Positions 17,583 to 26,437 of a stretch of DNA of 42,150 bases are shown one piece after another; the stretch's first letter is position 1, and each line of letters starts with the position of its first letter. Position numbers and translations under genes: made by a program. Source of the stretch: Fibrobacter succinogenes (GTDB lineage: Bacteria > Fibrobacterota > Fibrobacteria > Fibrobacterales > Fibrobacteraceae); NCBI GenBank assembly GCA_902776765.1, contig CACYRP010000042.1:1-42150 (forward strand). The letters are read 5' to 3'. The notes below the pieces were generated by a model that was not told where the DNA came from, made no database searches, and worked only from the letters and a program-made list of their open reading frames with translations.

Positions 17583-18528
17583 GTTCACACTCCTTTTCTT
17601 CGACAACAGCATCCGCATTTTCACAAGAAGCGTTCCCGCTCTCGCTCTGCGATGCATTCTGCATTTCGGCACCGCGAATGCGACGCTTGCGCCCACGCCT
17701 CTGCGGTGGTGGATACGGGTCCGAAAGCGGGAAAAGCTGCATTCCCAGTTGGAAAACGCGATTTGGCTTTTGGCATGCCCCCACTTTCGCAAGCACTTCT
17801 CGACGGAAACGGCGCACCATTTCGACAAGTTCCTTATACGTAGCCTCATCGCAACCAAATGCGAGCGTCGAAAGATTGCGCTCACTACGATCAAAACGGT
17901 CCATCGCCGTCTGCGCCACATCCAAGTTCTGCTGGATATAAGCGTTTACCGCAATATTGTACGATTCAAAACCGCTCGAAACAAGCCCTTGCGTTTGTTC
18001 ATAAAAACCAGTCGTCTCATTTTTCTTAATCATCGAGAGGCGTTCCAAGAGCGCAATCGAAGATTTCACCTGGCTTGCAGAAATCGGCGGACGCACCATC
18101 AAACCCAACGCGGCATCATCGCCCACATACGGGTAAAAAGTCACCAACTCACGAACAACGGCATGGTACCAGTGGTCAAAATACTCAAACTGGTCCTTCG
18201 CCAGGTTTTCGACCTTGCATTCCTTGGACGCCACTAGCTTTTCCAGGAATTGACGACTCTCCGAATGCGTTTTCGCCTGGTTGAACGAAACCATATTGGC
18301 AAAATATGACTTTTCACGTTCATCACCGCAAAAGATGTTCGCAAAGACCTCAATCATTCTCTCGGTCAAATTGCGCTTGCCCTGCAATATCTTATTGAAC
18401 ATCGACGAATCAAATCCCGCTTTTTCGGCAATATAACGATGGCTAAAACGCCAATCGCTTGCATGGCGCTCTTCGTAAGCGTCTTTCAAAAATTCACGGT
18501 AATTCAGATATTCAAAGATATTTATCAT
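17575..18528 (-). CDS. TIGR02147 family protein (putative transcriptional regulator)
   Basis: The 317-residue protein opens MINIFEYLNYREFLKDAYEE, the usual start of the TIGR02147 family first recognised as a large Fibrobacter paralogous family. A helix-turn-helix-like stretch follows (RYIAEKAGFDSSMFNKILQG, residues about 31-50), then the DUF4423-type body (QFEYFDHWYHAVVRELVTFY). The C-terminal ~50 residues are basic (PQRRGRKRRIRG), then acidic and Cys-containing, and look like a lineage-specific tail. Members are thought to regulate an adjacent gene, but target and signal are unproven. Here it overlaps the pectate lyase gene by eight bases, so control of that lyase or the wider pectin locus is a reasonable inference. 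Only heptad units (ATGAGGC, ATCAGGT) precede the start; no clear Shine-Dalgarno is seen. Confidence 0.85.
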   Translation of the reverse strand: MINIFEYLNYREFLKDAYEERHASDWRFSHRYIAEKAGFDSSMFNKILQGKRNLTERMIEVFANIFCGDEREKSYFANMVSFNQAKTHSESRQFLEKLVASKECKVENLAKDQFEYFDHWYHAVVRELVTFYPYVGDDAALGLMVRPPISASQVKSSIALLERLSMIKKNETTGFYEQTQGLVSSGFESYNIAVNAYIQQNLDVAQTAMDRFDRSERNLSTLAFGCDEATYKELVEMVRRFRREVLAKVGACQKPNRVFQLGMQLFPLSDPYPPPQRRGRKRRIRGAEMQNASQSESGNASCENADAVVEEKECEHD

Positions 18529-18529
18529 G

Positions 18530-18719
18530 ATGAGGCATCAGGTATGAGGTCGTTCGTAAACTCGCTTTGAGGTGTGAGGTTAGTAGGAAGTGGTTAGTGG
18601 TTAGTAATTGGTGGTTAGTGGTTAGGATTTATGAATTAAGAATTAAAAGTTAAGAATAAAAAAATCACCTTTAATTTTTCATTTTATTATCCCGTTTACT
18701 AACCACTGTTTATTTAACC
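18530..18719. repeat. Heptad arrays with inverted arms
   Basis: Units ATGAGGC, ATCAGGT and ATGAGGT start two bases upstream of the TIGR02147 ATG. A second run of about eleven units (AGTAGGA at 18582, AGTGGTT at 18589, down to AAGAATA ending 18658) follows. The 12-mer AGTGGTTAGTAA (18596-18607) recurs inverted at 18696-18707. This fills most of the 324-base gap between genes. Confidence 0.8.
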
Positions 18720-18750
18720 ACTTTTTCGTCCTTCTATAATATACATTATC

Positions 18751-18786
18751 GTCCACAGTTTAGATTATTTTTAGTCCACATTATTT
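18751..18786 (-). promoter_or_regulatory. Candidate regulatory motif pair upstream of the TIGR02147-PL1 operon
   Basis: Two GTCCACA heptamers (18751-18757 and 18774-18780) lie 23 bases apart, upstream of the minus-strand operon and next to a TATATT hexamer (18738-18743, minus strand). The second is part of AGTCCACATTATTT (18773-18786), repeated exactly upstream of the PL11 gene at 25254-25267. The binding protein is unknown. Confidence 0.4.
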
Positions 18787-18852
18787 TGCAAAAAACAAGA
18801 GTTTCGCCCCTCCATCGAAACATGTTTAATGAAAAATTTGTTTTTCCAGTTT

Positions 18853-20598
18853 TTAATAGCGGAAATAATAACCCTTGGGCAACTTTTTCAGGTCTTCGCG
18901 GTCGTTCGCATTTAGCACTTTTCGGCCAAGAGCATTGACCGTAAAGCCATTCTTGCGCGGCGTCATCGCATGCTTTTTCGAAGCTATTGAAACAGGGCCT
19001 GTTTTTTGACGAACCGCTTTGCAACCAGTACGATACACATCCTTCATGTCAAAGGCAATCATGTCCACATTCGGGCCACCATCAGATGTTGCCGATTGCA
19101 AAATCACCTTGAAGTCAAGCGCATCAACCCACACTTCATCAATATAGACCGTATCCCATTTATCCCAACTCCCAGTCGGCGGGAATGCGACATCGTAAAC
19201 GCCGTTGTCAATCGTGATTTTCATATCGCGGTTCGCATTCCCTGCAAACGAATAGCGGATCATCACACGGGCATGTTCCGCAGACTGGTCCGACGTCACC
19301 ATGTACGTTGCCTTGCTGTACGGAGAATTGTCGAGATTGAAGAAACCCTTTCCGGTATAGCCTTCATGATTTGTTTCAGAGAAACCGTCAGCATTTTCAG
19401 GCTCGTACGTTTCAATCACAGACGGCCAAGCATCGGTTCCCGCATCAAGGGAGCAAAGGGTTTCATCAAGCTCCTTGACTTCAACTTCACCGCTGGAACT
19501 GCTCGAATCGCCACCAGGACCGTCTTCGTAGGAATCTTCCGAAGCATGGGAAATCGGCGTGCAGGCAGCACCGCCCTTGAACATCGCCGTGTAAGTGATG
19601 TCACGCGCTTTCGTCTTGAACCCGTAATAAATCATCTTGTTCGAAAGTTCCTTACAATCGTCATCGACCCACTTTTCAAACGTCTGGCCATTGGGCGTTA
19701 CGCGAAGCGTCATCGGCGAACCCGCCGGGAAATACTGCGTCTGCGTAATGAGACCGTTGTAATTCGAGAGGTTCGTCTTGACCTTGATGGTATAACGTTT
19801 TTTGATTGCAGACACAAGCGTTGTAAGCGCAGCCTTCGCATCGACAGAAAGGTTCGTGTTGGACCTGAGATTATCTGCAAGTTCTTCGCAAATCATCTGG
19901 GCATGTCCCATGGAGCCCATTTCCTGGAAGTGCGTCGTTCCGTCGTTCACACCATCGGGGAAATTCGGATATTCGCCCTTTTCCAACTTCTTATAAAGGT
20001 AACGGGTTACATAATCGCCCATACCTTTGTACGTATTGTTATACGTGTTGTACGATTTCATGTTCAAATCGACAAACGGAATTTTATTGTTCTTCGCCAC
20101 AGTCTGCATCATGCCGCGAGCATCGTAGTTGTTGCTACCTGTCGAGAACACGTTGCGGCTTCCGTTCAAGTTCATTGGCGAAACAAGAACTACATTCGCG
20201 CCCTTCGCCTTGCCTGCATCTACATACTGCTGGATGAATCCAGAAAACTTAGAAGGTTCCACATAGCGGGCGGCCTTTGAATAGTCGCGGTCATTGTGAC
20301 CAAATTGCACAAAGAGGTAGTCACCCTTTTGGAGTTTACCCTTGACTTCGTCAAGGCGACCTTCTTCGATAAACGTTCTGGAACTACGACCACCAATTGC
20401 ATAATTCAAGACCTTCACACGGGAGGCATCGAAGAAATATCCAAGCACCTGGCCCCAGCCCGTTTGCGGATAAACGTTATCCTTGTAAGTCTGCACGGTC
20501 GAATCACCCACCACGTAAATCGAAAAACTGGTGGAATCACTCACGGCAACCCCCGTGAACACCGCAGCAGCAAGGAGATACTTTAGTATAGATTTCAT
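18853..20598 (-). CDS. Rhamnogalacturonan acetylesterase (CE12-like) with carbohydrate-binding module
   Basis: The 581-residue exported esterase carries SGNH-hydrolase blocks: VVGDSTVQ with Ser about 33, the oxyanion Gly in NYAIGGRSSRTF, VQFGHND with Asn, and the Asp-x-x-His pair in DGTTHFQEMG near 220. This is the CE12 arrangement that removes acetyl groups from rhamnogalacturonan. A short beta domain (FPAGSPMTLRVTPNGQTFEKW) and a Ser-rich linker (GGDSSSSSGEVE) follow. A CBM35/CBM6-like module covers about residues 390-530 (YTGKGFFNLDN, SDGGPNVDMIAFD). The end (NALGRKVLNANDREDLKKLP, then GYYFRY) resembles a short type IX secretion sorting domain. It is separated from the second esterase gene by 114 bases of repeats. 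Confidence 0.88.
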   Translation of the reverse strand: MKSILKYLLAAAVFTGVAVSDSTSFSIYVVGDSTVQTYKDNVYPQTGWGQVLGYFFDASRVKVLNYAIGGRSSRTFIEEGRLDEVKGKLQKGDYLFVQFGHNDRDYSKAARYVEPSKFSGFIQQYVDAGKAKGANVVLVSPMNLNGSRNVFSTGSNNYDARGMMQTVAKNNKIPFVDLNMKSYNTYNNTYKGMGDYVTRYLYKKLEKGEYPNFPDGVNDGTTHFQEMGSMGHAQMICEELADNLRSNTNLSVDAKAALTTLVSAIKKRYTIKVKTNLSNYNGLITQTQYFPAGSPMTLRVTPNGQTFEKWVDDDCKELSNKMIYYGFKTKARDITYTAMFKGGAACTPISHASEDSYEDGPGGDSSSSSGEVEVKELDETLCSLDAGTDAWPSVIETYEPENADGFSETNHEGYTGKGFFNLDNSPYSKATYMVTSDQSAEHARVMIRYSFAGNANRDMKITIDNGVYDVAFPPTGSWDKWDTVYIDEVWVDALDFKVILQSATSDGGPNVDMIAFDMKDVYRTGCKAVRQKTGPVSIASKKHAMTPRKNGFTVNALGRKVLNANDREDLKKLPKGYYFRY

Positions 20599-20611
20599 AG
20601 ATTACTCCTAA

Positions 20612-20706
20612 AGTTAATAGTTACTAGCCCTGAGTTACTAGTAATTCGAATATCAAGAAACATCTTGATGCAAACATCACTAGTAACTAGTAACTAAAAA
20701 CTCAGA
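20612..20706. repeat. Facing heptad arrays
   Basis: AGTTAAT, AGTTACT (20619), AGCCCTG, AGTTACT (20633) and AGTAATT run to 20646. After 32 bases that include an ATCAAGA/TCTTGAT hairpin, the reverse-complement class ACTAGTA (20679), ACTAGTA, ACTAAAA follows. The array fills the gap between the two CE12 genes. Confidence 0.8.
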
Positions 20707-20712
20707 ACTTTT

Positions 20713-22554
20713 TTACCGCACCTTTGCCCATGTCGTGGCGTAATTCGTTTTACCTTGGCGGACCATCACTCGATAAAGCCCGTTTGCACGCACGATAGAG
20801 GATAAATCAACATCGCCGGCCTGCACCGCTTTACGCACCACAAGACTTCCACGCATATCATAAACGCTCACATCGGCAGGATCCTTCAGCGAAAGCAAAT
20901 CACCGCGAAGTTTCAAACCGGCATCGGCCTTGACACCCTGCAATTTCGTCGTGTGGCAATCATCCCCCACACGGCAAACGCCCTCCAAGCTAAAGCCAAA
21001 CGCATCAAGGTTCGGAGCACCATCAGACGTAATCGACATGAACTTGAGTTTTGCTTCGCCCTGCGGGACATCCAAAACAACATAAGCCGTATCCCACTTG
21101 TCCCAGCCACCTGTCGGTGGAGCGTTCAAATAATAGTCATGGTCGAGATAAGCGTTGAACATGCGATCTGTGGAGCCACCATTGGCGTAGCGAACCGCAA
21201 GAGTCACGTAACCTGCACCAGGGAACTTCATATTGTAAGTAGCAAATGAAGAGTTTGTGTTATCCAGATTGTAGTAGCCCTCGCCAGTAAAACCGGGCCA
21301 TTCTTCTTGAGTCCAACCGATTCCTGCGTCATCCGGTTTAGCGGCATCAAAAAAATTCTTGATGTCCTTATCCACCTTGAGAGTCGTATCCTTCGGGCCA
21401 TCAATCGGAGTAAACGGTTCGAAAGTTACATCATCGAGACTCTTCGGAGTCGTGGTCGGGAATGCGGTCAGCGCCTTGCCATCGCCTTCGTACTTCTGAG
21501 CGGTACCGCCTTCGTAAACAGCAGTGTACTGCGTTGCGGCATCACCCATGACAAATGTATGGATGTACGGAGACTTCACGTTGGAACGGCTCGGAGCTCC
21601 AACCTTGTTGCCTTTACCATCATACCAACCGAGGAACTTCTTGCCGCTCTTCGGGATAGTCTTGAGCATCACGGTCATGCCCTTCGGGTAATAGGCGTTG
21701 ATCGAAGTCGCTTCTGCGGCACCTTCGGGGCTCACCTTGACGTCAACCTGATACATGGGGGCCATGTAGTCGCCCAGTTTTTTCACAATCGGGTCCTTGT
21801 GGGCGCGCATCTGTTCGGTGATAATACGGCCAAAAGCATTCGCGCCGTTCATCTGCAGATGCACAGCGTCCGTCTGGTCGCCGCTAAGATTGCTGTATTC
21901 AGACTTGCTCGCATAATTGAAGACATACTGTTCAGCATAGCGTTCACCCACAGAAATCATGTAGTTCGCGACCATTTCGCTCATGTCGATAAACGGCACG
22001 TTGAGCTCTTCGGAGAGCTTTTGGTTCAGCGCCGGGTAGCCACGATAGCTGTTATGAATCTGCGTCGGAGAATCGTAATACTTACGACGAATCGGGCTCA
22101 TGATAATCGGGTAAGCGCCTTTCGCCCTCACATCGCTCACGAGCTTTTTCATATTGGAGGCGAAGAAATCTTCAGTACTGTAGTTCACATCGTTGATGCC
22201 AAACTGGACAACCACATAGTCGCCCGCCTGCAACTTTTCGACGATGCAATTACCAGCACTGCAACCCTTTTTGAAGAACATGTCGTAATAGCCGACTGCG
22301 GTATTGCCTTTCTTGTCTTTACCACCGCCACCGAGCGACATGCCTCCCTGGCCACGATTCACCACCACAGCCTTGTTCACATCGAACCAGTAATGAAAAT
22401 CCTGGCCCTGTCCCTGCTTGGGGTAATAACCTTCGGCCCAGTCCTGCATGGTGGAGTCACCACACATATAAATAGTGACCTTAGCCATTGCAATCGGTGC
22501 GGCCAACATAGAAGCCGTAACAACTCCTTGCCAAACTTTGCTAAACATTCCCAT
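20713..22554 (-). CDS. CE12-like GDSL acetylesterase with carbohydrate-binding module
   Basis: The 613-residue secreted esterase starts MGMFSKVWQGVVTASMLAAP with a signal peptide ending near AMA. SGNH blocks are visible: YMCGDSTMQDW (Ser), NRGQGGMSL (Gly), VVQFGINDVN (Asn) and DAVHLQMNGA (Asp/His). A beta domain similar to that of the neighbouring esterase follows (YYPKGMTVMLKTIPKSGKKF), then a CBM35/CBM6-like module at about residues 410-545 (FTGEGYYNLDNTNSS, TSDGAPNLDAFGF). It ends with a type IX-like sorting domain (VSVYDMRGSLVVRKAV, NGLYRVMVRQG). The ATG at 22554 is favoured because AAGGG lies eight bases upstream; TTG at 22560 is too close. It starts 11 bases after the PL11 stop, so the two form one transcript for deacetylating and cutting rhamnogalacturonan. 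Confidence 0.87.
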   Translation of the reverse strand: MGMFSKVWQGVVTASMLAAPIAMAKVTIYMCGDSTMQDWAEGYYPKQGQGQDFHYWFDVNKAVVVNRGQGGMSLGGGGKDKKGNTAVGYYDMFFKKGCSAGNCIVEKLQAGDYVVVQFGINDVNYSTEDFFASNMKKLVSDVRAKGAYPIIMSPIRRKYYDSPTQIHNSYRGYPALNQKLSEELNVPFIDMSEMVANYMISVGERYAEQYVFNYASKSEYSNLSGDQTDAVHLQMNGANAFGRIITEQMRAHKDPIVKKLGDYMAPMYQVDVKVSPEGAAEATSINAYYPKGMTVMLKTIPKSGKKFLGWYDGKGNKVGAPSRSNVKSPYIHTFVMGDAATQYTAVYEGGTAQKYEGDGKALTAFPTTTPKSLDDVTFEPFTPIDGPKDTTLKVDKDIKNFFDAAKPDDAGIGWTQEEWPGFTGEGYYNLDNTNSSFATYNMKFPGAGYVTLAVRYANGGSTDRMFNAYLDHDYYLNAPPTGGWDKWDTAYVVLDVPQGEAKLKFMSITSDGAPNLDAFGFSLEGVCRVGDDCHTTKLQGVKADAGLKLRGDLLSLKDPADVSVYDMRGSLVVRKAVQAGDVDLSSIVRANGLYRVMVRQGKTNYATTWAKVR

Positions 22555-22565
22555 TTTCAAGTCCC

Positions 22566-25193
22566 TTACTTCAAAGCGTTGTGCTTGGATTTCGAGATTA
22601 CATGGCCATTCAGCTTCACGACCATCATGTAGGCACCACGCGGGAGCATTTCACGATCAAACATGACCTTAGACGTTCCGGCAGTTACGTTGCGGGAAAT
22701 TCCGCTAACAAGCTTACCCGTCATATCATAAGCGTAAATTTCTGCAAGCCCGGCTTCACGAGTCTTGAGAATTCCCGTCACCGGATTATAGACATTCGGC
22801 ATAAATGTCTGCGGGGCAATCGATACAGGCTTATCGATAACCTGAGTTCCGTCATAAAGTTCTACACCATCGATACCAAATGTGAACATATCGACATTCG
22901 GGCCACCATCGCTCGTCATCGATGTAAGCTTGAGCGTATTCACGCCAGCCTTCAACTTCACATCAATTTTCGCTTCTTTATACGTTGTCCAACCTGTAGC
23001 CGGGAAACTCACCGTACCTGCCGACTTACCATTCACGCTAACAGCCATGCCACGATCAGCATTTCCGCCATTAGCATAACGGATTGTAAGCGTTGTCTTC
23101 GCTTCGGTCTTCGAGAAGATTTCCCAAACGCCATAGCTAGAAAGATTGTTATCAAAATTGAAGTAACCGTTCTTGAGGAATCCCTCGTTCTCGGTTTGCG
23201 TCCAGCCAACACCTTCTTTCGGGGTAGAGGCATCCAGTTCAGACTTTCCGTTGTTCACCACTGGGGTCGTGTCGGCAGGAGTTGGGTCCTCGCCCACCAC
23301 ATAAATATCCGGCTGCTTGAGAGATTTCGCCATATCGGGCAAGAAGTATCCCGGATGCGGTGGCTGGTTGTAAGCTGTATTTTCGGAAGCGACTGCCGTG
23401 CGGTAGATGGCATCGTGCATCAGCGTATAAAGGCGATACGGAGATGTCACCGGAGTAGAGACAATGTATATCGTGGTCGGATCCTTTTCGCTACGCACCA
23501 CCAGTTCTTCGCGCCAGTCGCCGAAGAGATCGGCCACGAGGCTCGGCGTATTCTTGGTGCCGTTGCAGCCCGCCACGCCAAGCGCGGCAGGGCCATCAAA
23601 GTAAACTTCAGCCTTGATATCCTTAGAATTGAACTTGGTCACGTAGGCACCATCCAAGAGTTCATCCTGCAGGTCACCGTCAAAATAAATGCGGAAGTTC
23701 TGCGAAACAGCCGGAGAACCGATTCTTTCGTGCTTTACGGTAAACATTCCACCGCCCTTCGCAGACCACATTTCATAGCCGCGATGGGTAGAATCTACGT
23801 CAGCAGCCATGCCGCGTCCGTTATCTACGCCAGGATTCGGCTGTGGCGTTCCCCAGATAATCGTGCCATCGTTTGCACGAAGTTCATCGGTATATTTGGC
23901 ATCCTTGTGTTCGTGCACGTCCCAGGATTCAAGACCCGGACGGTCCGGATCCATATCGGCAATATGGTGGGCATCGCCATGACCAAGGCCCGTGCGGTAA
24001 CGCAGGGTACCATCGTGATTCAAGGCTGCAGCACCGAAAAACACTTCATCATAACCGTCGCCATCGAGGTCAGCCGCCTGAAGACTGTGGTTACCCTGTT
24101 CGTAAAGACCCTTGCCAGGATCTTCGGACTTATGCAACCAGCGGAGTTTCAAGTCTTTTCCATCAAAATCGTAAGCAGCCACATACGCAGAGCTATAGTA
24201 ACCACGGGCAAAAATGGCACTCGGATGCACCCCATCCAGGTAACCCGTCGCCGCCAGGTAGCGTTCGCAACGGTTGCCGTAGTTGTCACCCCACTTGCCC
24301 TTAGCCTGAGGCGAAGAATGGCTCAAGATGTTTCGGCTGGGTGTATATTCGATTGTCGTAATAGCAGCACCGTCAACGCCGCGGAACACCGTCAGATATT
24401 CAGGCCCCTTGAGGATAATTCCGTTACCATCGCGATGATCCGCAGACTTGTCACCAATCACCTTGCCTGTTCCGTCGATTGTTCCATCGGCAGTCTTCAC
24501 AATCATTTCGGCCTTGCCGTCGCCATCGTAGTCAAATACCTGGAACTGCGTGTAGTGTGCACCGGCACGAATATTCTTGCCGAGGTCGATACGCCACAAG
24601 CGCTTGCCGTCGAGCTTGTAAGCATCGATAAACACCGTACCCGTGTAACCCGTTTGCGAGTTATCGTGAGCGTTGCTCGGATCCCACTTCAAAATCAATT
24701 CGTATTCGCCGTCACCATCGAGGTCGGCTGCACTCATGTCGTTCGGAGTGTACGTGCAAGTTTCGCCATTCGGCATTTTCTGGCTTGCAGGAACTTCTAG
24801 TTTAATCGCCTTATACGGGAAAGATTTACCGCTGTTCGAAACCGTCTTATCGAGCACCACGGATACACCCTGCTTGGCACTTTCCTTGCCGTCCACCACT
24901 GCTGCGACTTCGTACTTGGACGTTGACTTTCCACTTTTGTCCAAGAAATTTGTTCCACCAGTCTTACCGATAGAGGCAATTTTCGTACCATCACGGTAAA
25001 GATTAAATTCCGTAGCCGGGCCATCTGTACCGAGCAAACGCCAGCTTACGAGCATTCCGTTGCCCACATTTGACGCTACAAGGCCACGAGTCAAGTTTTC
25101 CATTTGACGAGGAGCAGCAAATGCAGGAACAGCCAGTCCTGCGGCGAGCAATGAACTGGCAAAAACTGTCCTAAAATTACGATTACATCCCAT
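22566..25193 (-). CDS. Rhamnogalacturonan lyase (PL11) with carbohydrate-binding module
   Basis: The 875-residue enzyme starts MGCNRNFRTVFASSLLAAGL, a signal peptide cut near AFA-APR. The mature start PRQMENLTRGLVASNVGNGM and the following YEVAAVVDG region are typical of PL11, which cleaves the rhamnogalacturonan I backbone by beta-elimination. An eight-bladed propeller with calcium-binding repeats is evident (DLDGDGEYELILK, DYDGDGKAEMIVK, DLDGDGYDEVFFG), ending near residue 640. A CBM35/CBM6-like module (NGYFNFDNNLSSYG, TSDGGPNVDMFTFG) and a type IX-like sorting domain (AEIYAYDMTGKLVSG, MLPRGAYMMVVKLNG) follow. The ATG at 25193 has AGGA eight bases upstream; the ATG at 25220 lacks a site. 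It is the first gene of the PL11-CE12 transcript. Confidence 0.93.
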   Translation of the reverse strand: MGCNRNFRTVFASSLLAAGLAVPAFAAPRQMENLTRGLVASNVGNGMLVSWRLLGTDGPATEFNLYRDGTKIASIGKTGGTNFLDKSGKSTSKYEVAAVVDGKESAKQGVSVVLDKTVSNSGKSFPYKAIKLEVPASQKMPNGETCTYTPNDMSAADLDGDGEYELILKWDPSNAHDNSQTGYTGTVFIDAYKLDGKRLWRIDLGKNIRAGAHYTQFQVFDYDGDGKAEMIVKTADGTIDGTGKVIGDKSADHRDGNGIILKGPEYLTVFRGVDGAAITTIEYTPSRNILSHSSPQAKGKWGDNYGNRCERYLAATGYLDGVHPSAIFARGYYSSAYVAAYDFDGKDLKLRWLHKSEDPGKGLYEQGNHSLQAADLDGDGYDEVFFGAAALNHDGTLRYRTGLGHGDAHHIADMDPDRPGLESWDVHEHKDAKYTDELRANDGTIIWGTPQPNPGVDNGRGMAADVDSTHRGYEMWSAKGGGMFTVKHERIGSPAVSQNFRIYFDGDLQDELLDGAYVTKFNSKDIKAEVYFDGPAALGVAGCNGTKNTPSLVADLFGDWREELVVRSEKDPTTIYIVSTPVTSPYRLYTLMHDAIYRTAVASENTAYNQPPHPGYFLPDMAKSLKQPDIYVVGEDPTPADTTPVVNNGKSELDASTPKEGVGWTQTENEGFLKNGYFNFDNNLSSYGVWEIFSKTEAKTTLTIRYANGGNADRGMAVSVNGKSAGTVSFPATGWTTYKEAKIDVKLKAGVNTLKLTSMTSDGGPNVDMFTFGIDGVELYDGTQVIDKPVSIAPQTFMPNVYNPVTGILKTREAGLAEIYAYDMTGKLVSGISRNVTAGTSKVMFDREMLPRGAYMMVVKLNGHVISKSKHNALK

Positions 25194-25229
25194 AGCAACT
25201 TTCCTAGTATATAGGTTCATATTACCCTT

Positions 25230-25267
25230 AATATAATCTAAATTTTATAAAAAAGTCCACATTATTT
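25230..25267 (-). promoter_or_regulatory. Candidate promoter and motif upstream of PL11
   Basis: On the minus strand a TATATT hexamer (25230-25235) is preceded by a 17-base spacer and a GGACTT hexamer at 25253-25258. The latter overlaps AGTCCACATTATTT (25254-25267), which is shared with 18773-18786. Another GTCCACA is at 25309-25315. The rest of the gap to 25450 is AT-rich without a recognisable feature. Confidence 0.4.
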
Positions 25268-25471
25268 GTTACATTTATGTTTTTGTATTAACTGTTTTAA
25301 TCATTTCTGTCCACAAACGCTACTTAAAAAATGTCAACAGTTCAAAAATCCGTTTTCATGCGAATTTCTGACCAAAAATGACGATTATTGTACAGAAACT
25401 AGCATACAAATACGTTTTTTAGACGATTTCAATCGCGTAAGTCATTCCTTTAACTATATTTAACGCTGAGT

Positions 25472-26437
25472 ATGCCGCATTGGTGGAAAAATTTTTCGTG
25501 GGAATGGTTGTTCGATAACATCGCAGCACGTTCTCCGACTTTTGTAAAAATCATGGTTGTCACGGGCAAGTCATTCCTGTATTATCACGGAATGACGCGT
25601 GCGGCGTCTTTGACCTACACGACGCTTGTAGCCGTTGTCCCGCTCCTCATCATGCTCACCTCTATTACACTTGCAGTCGGGTTCGGTAATTTTATTTCGG
25701 ACTATCTCCCCATCGTCATCGAAATGCTCAATTTGGACTGGCCGACTGAGCAAATCATGGATCTTGTGGAAAACGCCGAGCACATCCCCATCAGAAAGCT
25801 CGGATTTATCGGCGCCGGCGGTCTATTCGTCACGTACATCCTCGCATTCGGGAGCCTCGAAACAAACTTCAACGTAGTCTGGGAAAACAAGACTTCAAGA
25901 ACTTTGGTGCGCCAAATTAAGGTTTATACTCCGTTTTTGCTCATCGGGGCAATAGTCGTAGGCATGTTCGCCGGATTCGTGAACCACGTTCAAAACGTTC
26001 TCTCGGTTATTATCGTGGACGGTTTCCACTTTTCGCCGGAAGTCATCAAAGCGCTTATTACCGCATTTTGGTATTCAGCATTCCACATTGCAGTTCTCCT
26101 CGTGATTTTCATTATGCTTTACCTGCTACCCGCTCGCCCGGCAGGCCACAAGCCCTACACCCGCAAAAAACTGTTTCTGGCATCGATGCTTTCGACCTTG
26201 ATTTCTTGGCTAGCCATCAACATTTACGTGAAAATTTTGATGCTCATCCAAACCGCGATGGTCACGCGCATGTCCATTTTCTACGGGTCTCTAGCTTTTA
26301 TTCCACTATTCCTCTTCTTGCTCTTTGGCGTTTGGTCTATCATTTTGTGCGGCAACAGTCTCGTGTGGACAATTTGCCACTGGCCGGCAGTCAGCACAAA
26401 GAGCTGGAGATGGGAAGGTCAATCGGAGGATCTATAA
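25472..26437 (+). CDS. YihY/BrkB-family inner-membrane protein
   Basis: A 321-residue polytopic membrane protein with about six hydrophobic segments, for example LVAVVPLLIMLTSITLAVGF near residue 52, FIGAGGLFVTYILAFGSLET near 111, and IFYGSLAFIPLFLFLLFGVW near 270. The motif GMTRAASLTYTTLVAVVPLL matches the conserved first helix of the YihY/virulence factor BrkB family (once called RNase BN). The family's role is not settled; transport has been suggested. A TATATT hexamer (25455-25460) lies 11 bases before the ATG and no Shine-Dalgarno is evident, so the transcript leader may be very short. The stop overlaps the next start (TAATG at 26435-26439). Confidence 0.85.
   Translation: MPHWWKNFSWEWLFDNIAARSPTFVKIMVVTGKSFLYYHGMTRAASLTYTTLVAVVPLLIMLTSITLAVGFGNFISDYLPIVIEMLNLDWPTEQIMDLVENAEHIPIRKLGFIGAGGLFVTYILAFGSLETNFNVVWENKTSRTLVRQIKVYTPFLLIGAIVVGMFAGFVNHVQNVLSVIIVDGFHFSPEVIKALITAFWYSAFHIAVLLVIFIMLYLLPARPAGHKPYTRKKLFLASMLSTLISWLAINIYVKILMLIQTAMVTRMSIFYGSLAFIPLFLFLLFGVWSIILCGNSLVWTICHWPAVSTKSWRWEGQSEDL

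Noticed and set aside
18530..18719. Possible CRISPR array
   Set aside because: The repeating unit is only 7 bases, there are no unique spacers of CRISPR length, and no cas genes are present.
19006..22632. Two long plus-strand frames opposite the CE12 genes
   Set aside because: Both are antisense shadows of esterases with complete SGNH motifs, and neither has a ribosome site or a known domain.
22581..24800. Plus-strand open frame of 739 codons opposite the PL11 gene
   Set aside because: The minus strand encodes a recognisable PL11 lyase with signal peptide and domains; the plus frame is Arg/His/Ile-rich shadow sequence without motifs.
26068..26436. N-terminal extension of the exported protein at 26437
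   Set aside because: The region is the yihY coding sequence in another frame; the ATG at 26437 has a strong ribosome site and a signal peptide.
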